Below the pieces are notes generated by a model. It did no database searches and was not told the origin of the DNA. It saw nothing but the letters and a program-made list of their open reading frames with translations. This document shows, piece after piece, positions 44,034 to 50,870 of a stretch of 50,870 nucleotides of DNA; the stretch's first letter is position 1; every line of letters begins with the position of its first letter. The stretch lies in contig VGCZ01000039.1 in the NCBI GenBank assembly GCA_016869975.1, positions 1 through 50,870 of the forward strand. The letters run 5' to 3'. The stretch comes from Alphaproteobacteria bacterium (lineage in GTDB: Bacteria; Pseudomonadota; Alphaproteobacteria; Reyranellales; Reyranellaceae). A program made the translations under genes and the position numbers.

Positions 44034-45206
44034 ATGATCCGCGTCGCCGTCATCGGTGGCGGCATTGGCGGCTTGTCGGCGGCGCTGGCGTTGCGGCGCG
44101 CCGGGCTCGACGTTCAGGTCTACGAGCAGGCGCCACGCATCACCGAGATCGGCGCCGGCATCCAGATCAGCCCCAACGCCTCGCGTCTGCTGCATCGGCT
44201 GGGCGTACGCGACGCGATGGACAGGATCGGCGTGCTGCCCAAGGGCGTGCACCAGCGGCGCTGGGACGATGGCCGCACCTTGCAGCGCGCGCCGCTCGGG
44301 CCCGAGGTCGAGGCCGCCTTCGGCGCGCCCTACTACCACTTCCACCGCGCCGACCTCGCCAATCTGCTGGCCGACGCGATGCCGCCCGAGCGCCTGCACA
44401 TCAGCCACAAGCTGGTGGGGCTGGAGCCCAGGGGCGAGCGCGTGGTCGTGATCTTCGACAACGGCCAGCGCGTCGAGGCCGACGCGGTGATCGGCGCCGA
44501 CGGCATCCACAGCCGCGTGCGCGCCGCGCTCTACGGGCCGGAGAAGCCGCGCTTCACCGGCTGCGTCGCCTGGCGCGGGCTGGTGCCGGCCGAGCGCGTG
44601 CGCCATCTCGACATCGAGGTCGTGTCGCACAACTGGATGGGCCCGGCGGCGCATGTCGTGCACTACTGGGTCGCCAGCGGCCGTTTCATGAACGTGGTCT
44701 GCGTCGTCGAGCGCGGCGACTGGACCAAGGAGTCATGGACCGATCGCGGCGAGGTCGCCGACGTGCTGGCGCGCTACGAGGGCTGGCATCCCATGGTGCG
44801 CGGCCTGATCGAGGCGTTTCCCGAGACCTATATCTGGGCGCTGCACGATCGCGATCAGCTGCCGCAATGGAGCGACGGGCGCGTCACCCTGCTGGGCGAC
44901 GCCTGCCATCCCATGCTGCCGATGATGGCGCAGGGCGCAGCGCAGGCGATCGAGGATGGCGCCGCGCTCGCCTCGCTGCTGGCCGCGACGCCCGACGATG
45001 TACCGGGCGCGTTGAAGCGCTACGAGGCGGTGCGCAAGCCGCGCGCCAGCCGCCTGCAGGAGCTATCGCGCGCCAACCGCGTGCGCTTCCACCTGCCCGA
45101 CGGCCCGGAGCAGGCGAAGCGCGACGAGGCCATGCGCAACGTCGGCGACCGCTCGCTGGCGAATATCGCATGGCTCTATGAGCACGATTCAGCTGCGCTG
45201 ACGTAG
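44034..45206 (+). CDS. FAD-dependent aromatic-ring monooxygenase (salicylate hydroxylase-like)
   Basis: 390 residues of the PHBH/UbiH type. GxGxxG lies in IRVAVIGGGIGGLSAALAL, the DG motif in ADAVIGADGIHSRVRAALYG, and the GD/P motif in VTLLGDACHPMLPMMAQGAA. EIGAGIQISPNASRLLHRLG is typical of salicylate and 3-hydroxybenzoate hydroxylases. It adds a hydroxyl to an aromatic ring with NAD(P)H and O2. I started at ATG 44034, preceded by GGGGGAG contributed by a palindrome; the longer frame translates the upstream gene's end. Likely part of the plus-strand oxidative cluster. Confidence 0.93.
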   Translation: MIRVAVIGGGIGGLSAALALRRAGLDVQVYEQAPRITEIGAGIQISPNASRLLHRLGVRDAMDRIGVLPKGVHQRRWDDGRTLQRAPLGPEVEAAFGAPYYHFHRADLANLLADAMPPERLHISHKLVGLEPRGERVVVIFDNGQRVEADAVIGADGIHSRVRAALYGPEKPRFTGCVAWRGLVPAERVRHLDIEVVSHNWMGPAAHVVHYWVASGRFMNVVCVVERGDWTKESWTDRGEVADVLARYEGWHPMVRGLIEAFPETYIWALHDRDQLPQWSDGRVTLLGDACHPMLPMMAQGAAQAIEDGAALASLLAATPDDVPGALKRYEAVRKPRASRLQELSRANRVRFHLPDGPEQAKRDEAMRNVGDRSLANIAWLYEHDSAALT

Positions 45207-45214
45207 CGGCCATG

Positions 45215-45282
45215 CTGTCATGCCAAGCGTAAGCGAGGGATCTCGAGAGAGCCTGGATCCCTCGCTGTGCCCGGGATGACAG
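45215..45282. repeat. Dispersed palindrome, family B (copy 2)
   Basis: CTGTCATGCC...GGGATGACAG termini with inner AGCGAGGGATC / GATCCCTCGCT arms: a 68-bp near-palindrome after the FAD-monooxygenase gene and before the VOC gene. Related to the elements at 17907 and 47820. Confidence 0.8.
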
Positions 45283-45301
45283 GCGTGGAGAAGCGACCCT
45301 C

Positions 45302-45784
45302 ATGATCGAAGTGAATGGCCTGGCGCATGTCATTCTGACAGTGAGCCAGTGGGAGAAAGCGCACGCCTTCTATGCCGGGCTGCTGCCGTTCCTCGGCATG
45401 CGCAAGGTCTACGACGGCAACAACTTCCTCTATCACGTGGGTGGACGTACCGCGATCGGCATCCAGCGTTGCGCCGAGGAGCTGCGGGGCGAGGCCTTCA
45501 ACCAGAACCGCGTCGGCCTGCACCACCTCTGCCTGCGCGCGCGCACGCGCGAGGATGTCGACAAAGTGGCCGAGCAGGTGCGTGCGCTGGGTGGCCGCAT
45601 CGATCGCGGCCCGCTCGAGGGCGACTGGGCGCCGGGCTACTACTACTTCGTCTTCGAGGATCCCGACGGCATCCGGCTGGAGGTCAACTACATCCCCGGC
45701 AAGGGATTGCTCGCGGCCGATCCGCCGCTCAGCCCCAGTCGCGATCCGAACTGGAACCAGAACGTCGAGCCGCCGAAGTTTTGA
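45302..45784 (+). CDS. VOC (glyoxalase/dioxygenase) family protein
   Basis: 160 residues of paired beta-alpha-beta modules. Metal-ligand candidates are His9 (LAHVILTV), His in GLHHLCLRAR, and Glu in GIRLEVNYIPG, the usual HHE arrangement. The middle segment FEDPDGIRLEV is diagnostic of the VOC superfamily. Function could be ring-cleavage dioxygenase, glyoxalase or epimerase; position after an aromatic monooxygenase gene suggests involvement in ring degradation. The C-terminal tail (PSRDPNWNQNVEPPKF) is extended. Confidence 0.88.
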   Translation: MIEVNGLAHVILTVSQWEKAHAFYAGLLPFLGMRKVYDGNNFLYHVGGRTAIGIQRCAEELRGEAFNQNRVGLHHLCLRARTREDVDKVAEQVRALGGRIDRGPLEGDWAPGYYYFVFEDPDGIRLEVNYIPGKGLLAADPPLSPSRDPNWNQNVEPPKF

Positions 45785-45792
45785 TCTTCACG

Positions 45793-45818
45793 CCCTCTCC
45801 CCGCTTGCGGGGAGAGGG
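45793..45818. repeat. Dispersed palindrome, family A (perfect copy)
   Basis: CCCTCTCCCCGC-TT-GCGGGGAGAGGG, perfect 12-bp stem between the convergent VOC and CoA-transferase genes; probably also a terminator for both. Confidence 0.8.
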
Positions 45819-45825
45819 AGAAAGA

Positions 45826-47004
45826 CTATTCGGCCGCCTTGGATCGTGCGTTGAGTTCGGCCAGCACCTCCTGGGTGTGTTCGCCGAGCTTTGGCGCGGC
45901 CTTCACGGATTTCGGGCGGTGGTGGTCGAAGGAGATGGGCAGCCCCACCACCTTCAGGCCACCCGCCTCGCCGTCGCGTGGCGCGAGCTCGTGCACCAGG
46001 TCGACGGCGCCGAGCTGTTCCGTCGCGGCGAGCTCGGCGATGTCGTTGACGGCGGCGCAGGGCACGCCGGCCTTCTCCATCGCCTCGATCCACTCCACGC
46101 GCGTCTTCTTCCGCATCGCCGCGGCGATCATCGGCAGCAACACGTCCTTGTTGGCGACGCGCTGGGCGCTCTTGGAGTACTTCGGGTCGCTCGCCCAGTC
46201 GGGATGGCCCAGCACCACGGCGCAGCGCGCCCATAGCCGGTCGTTGCCGGGCGCGAGGCAGAGCGGCTTGCCGTCGGCGCAGTCGAAAGTCTGGTAGGGC
46301 ACGATCACCGAGCCGCCGGTGCCGTGGCGCTTGGGCAGTGTCCCGTTGGCGAGGTAGCCGTTGAGCTGGCCCTCGACCCAGAACACGGCGGAGTCGAACA
46401 GCGACGTATCGACCAGGCAGCCCTTGCCCGTCCGGTCGCGCTGGCGCAGGCCGGCGAGCGCGCCGATGGTGCAGAACAGGCCAGTGGCCTTGTCGTTGAT
46501 CGAGGCGCCGCAGAAGGTCGGCGGATCCTCGGCACGGCCCGTGACGCTCATCATGCCGCCATAGGCCTGCAGCAGCGGATCGAAGCCCGGCTTCATGCGC
46601 AGCGGCCCTTGGTAGCCGAAAGCCCAGATCGAGCAGTAGATCAGCTGGGGATGGCGCTTGAGCATCGCCTCCGGCCCGATGCCGATCTCGTCGACCACGC
46701 CGGGCCGCAAGTTCTGGATCAGCACGTCGGCTGTCTCGCAGAGCTTGTGCAGCGTGTCGACGTCGGCCGCCAGCTTCAGGTCGAGCGTCACCGACCGCTT
46801 GTTGCGGTTCTGGCCGTAGAAATACAGCGACGTCACGCCGTCCGGCCCGTAAGGCGGCCCCCAGATGCGCGCGTCGTCGCCGCCATCGGGCTTCTCGATC
46901 TTGATCACATCGGCGCCCATGTCGGCGAACAGCACGCCGGCCAGCGGACCGGCCAGCGCCTGGCCGACTTCGATGACGCGGATTCCTTCGAGCGGCAGAG
47001 ACAT
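45826..47004 (-). CDS. CaiB/BaiF family (class III) CoA-transferase
   Basis: 392 residues. MSLPLEGIRVIEVGQALAGP, GADVIKIEKPDGGD, NRNKRSVTLDL and KPGFDPLLQAYGGMMSVTG are class III hallmarks. The catalytic Asp is best placed at Asp171 in GASINDKATG. It differs clearly from the family member at 6.4 kb. I chose the ATG at 47004 with GAAGGAG 7 bp upstream rather than the adjacent GTG. Its start overlaps the PhyH-gene stop, so the two form an operon and may handle a CoA-activated acid together. Confidence 0.93.
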   Translation of the reverse strand: MSLPLEGIRVIEVGQALAGPLAGVLFADMGADVIKIEKPDGGDDARIWGPPYGPDGVTSLYFYGQNRNKRSVTLDLKLAADVDTLHKLCETADVLIQNLRPGVVDEIGIGPEAMLKRHPQLIYCSIWAFGYQGPLRMKPGFDPLLQAYGGMMSVTGRAEDPPTFCGASINDKATGLFCTIGALAGLRQRDRTGKGCLVDTSLFDSAVFWVEGQLNGYLANGTLPKRHGTGGSVIVPYQTFDCADGKPLCLAPGNDRLWARCAVVLGHPDWASDPKYSKSAQRVANKDVLLPMIAAAMRKKTRVEWIEAMEKAGVPCAAVNDIAELAATEQLGAVDLVHELAPRDGEAGGLKVVGLPISFDHHRPKSVKAAPKLGEHTQEVLAELNARSKAAE

Positions 47005-47771
47005 CACGATACTCCTTCAACGGGCCGCCGAAAGAAGGCCCACGGATCGCGCATGAACTGCGCGCGCGCCGCGTCCTGGGTTTGCGGATCCCACAAGGGC
47101 GCGGCGGCGCGGCGCTGGAAGATCATATCGCGCCGCACGTCGGTCGTGTTGGCAGAGGTGCCATGCGAGAGGAAGCTATGCGCGACGACGATGTCGCCGG
47201 CCGCAAGCCTCGGCACCACCATGCGCGACTCGGGCTGCAGCAGCTTCTGGCCGGCGAGCTTGGCCTCGCCCCAGTGCACCGGACGGTCGACCGGCTGCTG
47301 CCGGAACAGCGCCGCGAGCCGCTCGTGCGAGCCCGGCCAGACGTGAAAGCCGCCCGCGGTATCCGACGCGACCGGCGTCAGCGCCACACCCAGCAGCACG
47401 TTGAAGACGCCAAGCGCCGGCCCGCCGCCGCCATCGACATGGAAGGCACGGCCGATGCGGGCGCGGGTGGCGAAGCCGGGCATGGTCGCGGCGAGCTGCA
47501 CGGGTTCGAGCGGCGGCGCGCTGTCGAGGATCGCCGCCGTCAGCGGGTCGAGCGCCGCGTGCACGATCGAGCCGAACGCCGGATGCCGGCAGTGCCGGAT
47601 CTCGCGCCACGACTCGTCCTTCGATCGCTCCCAGTCGCCATCGGGATGCAGCGCCGCCAGCGCGGAAGCCGCCTCCTGCGCCGCGCGCAACAGGCGCGCG
47701 TCGATCGCGCCCGACACGACCGTGTAGCCTTGGCGGACGAGCTCGGACCAGTGCCTGGGCTCGAACAGCAT
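47004..47771 (-). CDS. Phytanoyl-CoA dioxygenase (PhyH) family Fe(II)/2-oxoglutarate enzyme
   Basis: 255 residues. The iron triad is visible as His-x-Asp in AFHVDGGGGPALG and the distal His in AHSFLSHGTSANTT. The Arg in DVRRDMIFQRR would bind 2-oxoglutarate. FHVWPGSHERLAALF is a typical PhyH strand. It hydroxylates an unknown substrate, perhaps an acyl-CoA, given the coupled CoA-transferase gene directly downstream. No signal peptide. Confidence 0.9.
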   Translation of the reverse strand: MLFEPRHWSELVRQGYTVVSGAIDARLLRAAQEAASALAALHPDGDWERSKDESWREIRHCRHPAFGSIVHAALDPLTAAILDSAPPLEPVQLAATMPGFATRARIGRAFHVDGGGGPALGVFNVLLGVALTPVASDTAGGFHVWPGSHERLAALFRQQPVDRPVHWGEAKLAGQKLLQPESRMVVPRLAAGDIVVAHSFLSHGTSANTTDVRRDMIFQRRAAAPLWDPQTQDAARAQFMRDPWAFFRRPVEGVS

Positions 47772-47819
47772 GCTGGACTTTATCCCACGCCGGCGCCCGG
47801 CGGAACGGTGCGCGCTCCA

Positions 47820-47907
47820 CTGTCACCCCGAGCGCAGCGAGGGGTCTAAAGTCTTCTGGGAGCAGCGGCGCTCCCAAAGAGATCCCTCCCTGCGCTCGGG
47901 ATGACAG
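47820..47907. repeat. Dispersed palindrome, family B (copy 3)
   Basis: CTGTCACCCCGAGCGCAGCG... to ...TGCGCTCGGGATGACAG, 88 bp, with a second inner hairpin TGGGAGC / GCTCCCA. It lies between the PhyH gene and the YkgJ-type gene. Confidence 0.85.
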
Positions 47908-47921
47908 CCTGAGTGGATGCG

Positions 47922-48470
47922 CTACCCCGCGTCCGCGCGCCTGACCTTCGCCGCCACGACCTGTCCGTGCTGGTAGCTGAAGCGGATGGTCTCATCGTCA
48001 TCCAGCGTGCCGAGGTCGATGTGCCCGTCCGGCTTGAAGACGACGCAGCGTCTACCGATGCGCGCGCTGACCATGCCGCCCAGCGGCCCCTGGTTCTCCG
48101 CCAGCCCCTTGAGCGCGCTGTAGAACGGCTCGCTCAGCCAGGCGCCCGGCGCGCCAGGATCGACATGGACGACGACGTCGTTGCCCTGGCCGTAGAGCAC
48201 GAGCTTCGACTTGCTGGGCCGCCACGCCTCCGGGAAGTCAGCGTGCAGCAGGAAGAGGCAGTTGAAGGTGCGGCACTCCCCGGGGCGCGTGTCGTAGATC
48301 TTGCAGCCCCTGGCCTTGTCGCAATGCCCGCACCAGACATCGGCCGGCTTCTTCAGCTCGGCGATACCGACGACCTTGCAGCACAGCGTGCAGGCGCCGC
48401 AGGTCTTGCCGGGGGCGGGTTGAGCGAGGTTAGTCGCAGGCGCGGTATGGTCCACAGCCAATAGCCTCAT
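47922..48470 (-). CDS. YkgJ/UPF0153-type zinc- or iron-chelating Cys-cluster protein
   Basis: 182 residues. The Cys cluster is CGACTLCCK, then CGHCDKARGCKIYDTRP and ECRTFNCLF, the pattern of the CxxCxxCC domain proposed to bind Fe-S or Zn. The remainder, including GKLVLYGQGNDVV-like strands and a beta-rich C-terminus, is not recognised. No signal peptide. Its ATG overlaps the final TGA of the interrupted nuclease gene (ATGA), so it would normally be translated by coupling to that gene. The internal stop in the nuclease gene may therefore lower its expression. Confidence 0.85.
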   Translation of the reverse strand: MRLLAVDHTAPATNLAQPAPGKTCGACTLCCKVVGIAELKKPADVWCGHCDKARGCKIYDTRPGECRTFNCLFLLHADFPEAWRPSKSKLVLYGQGNDVVVHVDPGAPGAWLSEPFYSALKGLAENQGPLGGMVSARIGRRCVVFKPDGHIDLGTLDDDETIRFSYQHGQVVAAKVRRADAG

Positions 48471-48874
48471 TTAGAAGAAGGCAGTTTGCTCCAGCGATCT
48501 CGATGAGATGCGGCGAGCTTGAACGGAATGCCTGGTGCCTTGCTGTCGACAACAAGAGCGTTGGCCTCCGCCTGAGTCAGAATGAAGAACTCATCTGGTG
48601 CTCGTGGCTTCTCGAGGTGCGGTTCGGGTACGAGAGCCACAAAGACATAGAAGAGACTCTTTCTGCAAGCCTTCGGCTTGCAGAACCATTCTGACCTGCC
48701 CTTTTAGCCTTTGACGTCCACCCAGGATTGTTTACCGGCTTCGGTACCGACCATGAGGTCGGCAACCAGAGCATTGTTCCCCATCGTGAACGAAACTGAG
48801 TATCCACGCCGAGCAAGTTCGGCGGCAGCCAGAAACTGCGCCGCCCATTGGGTATGAAATCTGGTCTTGCTCAT
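48467..48874 (-). pseudogene. PD-(D/E)xK nuclease-like gene interrupted by one in-frame TAA
   Basis: From ATG 48874 the frame reads MSKTRFHTQWAAQFLAAAEL, ARRGYSVSFTMGNNALVADL, then SWVDVKG and TAA at 48704-48706. The same frame resumes as KGRSEWFCKPKACRKSLFYV and EFFILTQAEANALVVDSK, ending TGA at 48467. ADL...VDVKG supplies the D...(D/E)xK nuclease core, and LFYVFVALVP is a family strand. A single change from a Leu TTA would give the TAA. The full length would be 135 residues. Base composition is lower in GC than the neighbours. It could be a recent pseudogene, a sequencing error or a truncated product. Confidence 0.75.
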
Positions 48875-49001
48875 GCGTGGCCTCCAAGCAGCAATTGAAG
48901 CCTGGGCACTCGCAGCTGCACAAGAGTCGTCTGGAGCATCTGCAACGTGCTACTCTTCCACCACACACCGGCTCGAACCGCCATATCGCGGAGGACATGC
49001 C

Positions 49002-49766
49002 ATGAACGACGCAGCCCTTTCCCTGCACGCACGCGCCGACGCGATGGAGGAGCGCAAGGCGCGCGAGCTCGACTATCTGGTCGTGAAGTCGCACATCCAC
49101 AGCCTGGCCGAAGCGGATTTCAGCGCGCCGCCCAATGCCGGCGCGATGCTGAAGGCCAACCCCAATCTGCGCCTGCTGATGGGCGACGATCCGCGCCTGC
49201 CCAAGATGCCGGACAAGCCGACCCTGATCGACTTCTTCAAGCTGCGCTTTGGACCCAGCGCGCATCTGCTGCAGAGCGCGCGGCACGCGGTGAAGGGCGG
49301 GCTCAGCGAGAAGATGGTGCTGGCCTGCCTGCTGCACGACATCGCCGGCGTCGGCTTCATCCGCGGCGATCACGGCTATTGGGGCGCGCAGCTCGTAGAG
49401 CCCTATGTCGACGAGGAGGTGACCTGGGCGATCCGCGCGCATCAGGTGCTGCGCTTCTACGCCGATCCGTCGGTGGGCTACGAGTATCCGCAATCCTATG
49501 TCACGCTGTTTGGCGCCGATTACGAGCCGGATGCGTATGTGGCGGAGGATTACAAGAGGATGCGGAACCACAAATGGTACATGTCGGGCCGCATGATCAC
49601 GGTGCACGACATCTACTCGTTCGATCCGAACGTGCATGTCGAGCTCGAGGAGTTCACGGATATCATCGGGCGGAACTTCAAGCAGCCGGCAGAGGGACTG
49701 GGCTTCGACAACAGCCCCGTCGCGCATATGTGGCGCGCGATGATCCGGCCGGCGAAGTATCTCTGA
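49002..49766 (+). CDS. HD-domain protein (possible diiron HD oxygenase or phosphohydrolase)
   Basis: 254 residues. Metal ligands fit His88, His112-Asp113 (ACLLHDIAGVGF) and a later His in AIRAHQVLRFY. The order H...HD...H suits HD-domain folds. The HD superfamily includes phosphohydrolases and mixed-valent diiron oxygenases such as PhnZ and MIOX; the extra conserved-looking region DYKRMRNHKWYMSGRMITVH cannot decide between them. No signal peptide. ATG 49002 has GGAGGA upstream. A Bug receptor gene follows after 60 bp, which hints at an imported organic acid as the physiological context. Confidence 0.82.
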   Translation: MNDAALSLHARADAMEERKARELDYLVVKSHIHSLAEADFSAPPNAGAMLKANPNLRLLMGDDPRLPKMPDKPTLIDFFKLRFGPSAHLLQSARHAVKGGLSEKMVLACLLHDIAGVGFIRGDHGYWGAQLVEPYVDEEVTWAIRAHQVLRFYADPSVGYEYPQSYVTLFGADYEPDAYVAEDYKRMRNHKWYMSGRMITVHDIYSFDPNVHVELEEFTDIIGRNFKQPAEGLGFDNSPVAHMWRAMIRPAKYL

Positions 49767-49778
49767 GCCCTTCTTCCT

Positions 49779-49804
49779 CCCTCTCCCCGCGAGCGGGGAG
49801 AGGG
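49779..49804. repeat. Dispersed palindrome, family A (perfect copy)
   Basis: CCCTCTCCCCGC-GA-GCGGGGAGAGGG followed by CAATGAGGCGGGGG. Perfect 12-bp stem between the HD-protein and Bug-receptor genes; the G-rich tail ends near the Bug-receptor start and may serve as its ribosome-binding site. Confidence 0.8.
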
Positions 49805-49826
49805 CAATGAGGCGGGGGAATCGACA

Positions 49827-50795
49827 ATGATGCGATGGATCAGCGGATTCGTTGTCGCAGCGCTGGCGCTGCTCGCCGGGTCGGCGTTCGCGCAGGCGCC
49901 GTATCCCGCCCAGCCGGTGAAGATCATCGTGCCGTTCATCGCCGGCAGCGCGCCGGATGTCGCGGCGCGCGTTGTCAGTGAGCGGCTGGCGGCGGGGCTG
50001 GGCCAGACCTTCATCGTCGACAACAAGCCCGGCGCATCGGGCAATATCGGCGCCGAGGTCGCGGTGCGCGCGCCGGCCGATGGCTACACCCTGCTGCTAC
50101 TGACCGGCAGCCACGTCATCAACCCGCACCTCTACGCCCGGATCGGCTACGACCCTGTGAAGGATTTCGCGCCGATCACCATCATCACCCGCCTGCCCTC
50201 GCTGATGGTGGTGCCGCCGTCCTCGCCGGCCAAGACCGTGGCGGAGTTCATCGCGCTGGCGAAGGCGAAGCCCGGCAGACTGAACTACGGCTCAGGCGGC
50301 GTCGCCAGCCTCGCCAATCTCTCGGCGTCGGCCTTCCGGCTGGCAGCCGACATCGACTACGTGCACGTGCCCTACAAGGGCGCGCCCGACATCATCCGCG
50401 GCCTGCTCGGCGAGCAGATCGATGTCGGCTTCCCGACCATGCCGACGGCGATGAGGCTGGCGCAGCAGGGACAGTTACGCCCACTGGCGGTGACCTCGGC
50501 GAAGCGCACGGCGGCGATGCCCGACGTGCCGACGATCCTGGAGTCGATGCCCAACGGCTTCAGCCAGGATGCCTGGCTGGCGCTGGCGGCGCCGGCGGGC
50601 ACGCATCAGGCGATCATCGAGCGGCTCTACGGCGTGCTGAAGGAGGCCGCCGCCGACCCCGCGTTCCGCGCAAAGCTGGACAGCGACGGCTCGGAGGTGG
50701 TGTTCAACACGCCGGCGGAATTCAAGGCTATGCTGCCTGATGAAGTCGAGAAGTACGGCCAGCTGATTAAGCGGCTCGGCATCAAGCTGGAGTGA
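49827..50795 (+). CDS. Bug family (tripartite tricarboxylate transporter) periplasmic receptor
   Basis: 322 residues. Signal peptide MMRWISGFVVAALALLAGSA cleaved after AFA-QA. The Bug signature follows: AQPVKIIVPFIAGSAPDVAA, the ligand loop NKPGASGNIGAEVAVRAPAD, and VHVPYKGAPDIIRGLLG. Bug receptors capture carboxylates in the periplasm and are commonly encoded away from their TctAB permease, as here. The adjacent downstream gene, 4 bp later, is cut by the window edge and probably encodes an enzyme acting on the ligand. Confidence 0.95.
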   Translation: MMRWISGFVVAALALLAGSAFAQAPYPAQPVKIIVPFIAGSAPDVAARVVSERLAAGLGQTFIVDNKPGASGNIGAEVAVRAPADGYTLLLLTGSHVINPHLYARIGYDPVKDFAPITIITRLPSLMVVPPSSPAKTVAEFIALAKAKPGRLNYGSGGVASLANLSASAFRLAADIDYVHVPYKGAPDIIRGLLGEQIDVGFPTMPTAMRLAQQGQLRPLAVTSAKRTAAMPDVPTILESMPNGFSQDAWLALAAPAGTHQAIIERLYGVLKEAAADPAFRAKLDSDGSEVVFNTPAEFKAMLPDEVEKYGQLIKRLGIKLE

Positions 50796-50799
50796 CTCC

Positions 50800-50870
50800 A
50801 TGGCGGCGCTTTCACCCCGCATCCACGAGGTGCCCGACGACCTGCTCGCCGCCATCGACTGGTGCTACGA
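50800..50870 (+). CDS. Truncated hypothetical protein at the window edge
   Basis: The first 23 codons read MAALSPRIHEVPDDLLAAID then WCY. The ATG is 4 bp after the Bug-receptor stop, so it is co-transcribed. The segment resembles the start of uncharacterised proteins that accompany Bug receptors, but 23 residues are too few for a family call. Confidence 0.5.
   Translation, partial: MAALSPRIHEVPDDLLAAIDWCY

Noticed and set aside
48503-48694. Plus-strand 63-codon open frame
   Set aside because: It is antisense to the interrupted PD-(D/E)xK gene, which has recognisable motifs and explains the coding signal.

Overview
The window is 50.9 kb of GC-rich, densely packed chromosome with short gaps and many ATGA or GTGA start/stop overlaps. 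Gene content suggests an alphaproteobacterium of the Rhodospirillales/Reyranella type. The best clue is the block SUV3-like helicase - S4 RNA-binding protein - fdxA - carD - phosphatase-like protein (18.7-24.7 kb), an arrangement I associate with Alphaproteobacteria. Two CaiB/BaiF CoA-transferases, a Bug-type solute receptor and a LIV-type importer suggest a metabolically versatile soil or water organism. This placement is inference. No rRNA, tRNA, CRISPR, prophage or intact insertion sequence was seen.

Layout. 0-2.2 kb (minus): CobW/ZNG1-type metallochaperone GTPase, WD40 protein and the start of a TauE/SafE permease. 2.3-6.0 kb (plus): a very unusual ABC-exporter-like protein, a cyclic-nucleotide-binding protein and a methyltransferase. 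6.0-13.4 kb: GlsB-like membrane protein, CoA-transferase, lactonase-like hydrolase, ferredoxin-NADP reductase, LysE exporter, PcaF-type thiolase and malonyl-CoA decarboxylase. 13.4-14.9 kb: a lower-GC gene for a ComEC-like metallo-beta-lactamase protein with an unknown N-terminus. 14.9-18.7 kb: an enoyl-CoA hydratase/SMP-30/NIPSNAP operon, a flavodoxin behind a perfect 26-bp palindrome, and a nitroreductase. 18.7-25.7 kb: the helicase-to-carD block and a DUF2189 membrane protein. 25.9-27.8 kb: an orphan solute-binding protein and a gene-poor stretch holding a MaoC-like remnant.

27.8-36.3 kb is the most system-like region. A minus-strand run of eight genes (TIGR04076-like protein, aldo/keto reductase, livG, livF, livH, livM, livK, aspartate-dehydrogenase-like protein) diverges from an aldo/keto reductase-RidA fusion. 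It reads as import plus redox catabolism of a small, probably nitrogenous, compound whose identity is unknown. 36.2-41.6 kb: M48 protease, proline iminopeptidase, small membrane protein, TerC and a glycosyltransferase. 41.8-47.8 kb: a luciferase-like monooxygenase with a flavin reductase, a secreted Cys-containing peptide, an FAD monooxygenase, a VOC protein, a CoA-transferase and a PhyH dioxygenase. 47.9-50.9 kb: a YkgJ-type Cys-cluster protein, a PD-(D/E)xK nuclease gene broken by one in-frame TAA, an HD-domain protein, a Bug receptor and a truncated gene at the edge.

Two families of dispersed palindromes recur between genes: CCCTCTCCCCGC/GCGGGGAGAGGG hairpins, and longer TGTCATCCCGAGCGCAGCGAGG-type elements. 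The strongest leads are the degenerate ABC protein with its cNMP-binding and methyltransferase partners, the pseudo-phosphatase beside carD, the LIV/AKR/RidA locus, the interrupted nuclease gene, and the operator-like palindrome before the flavodoxin.
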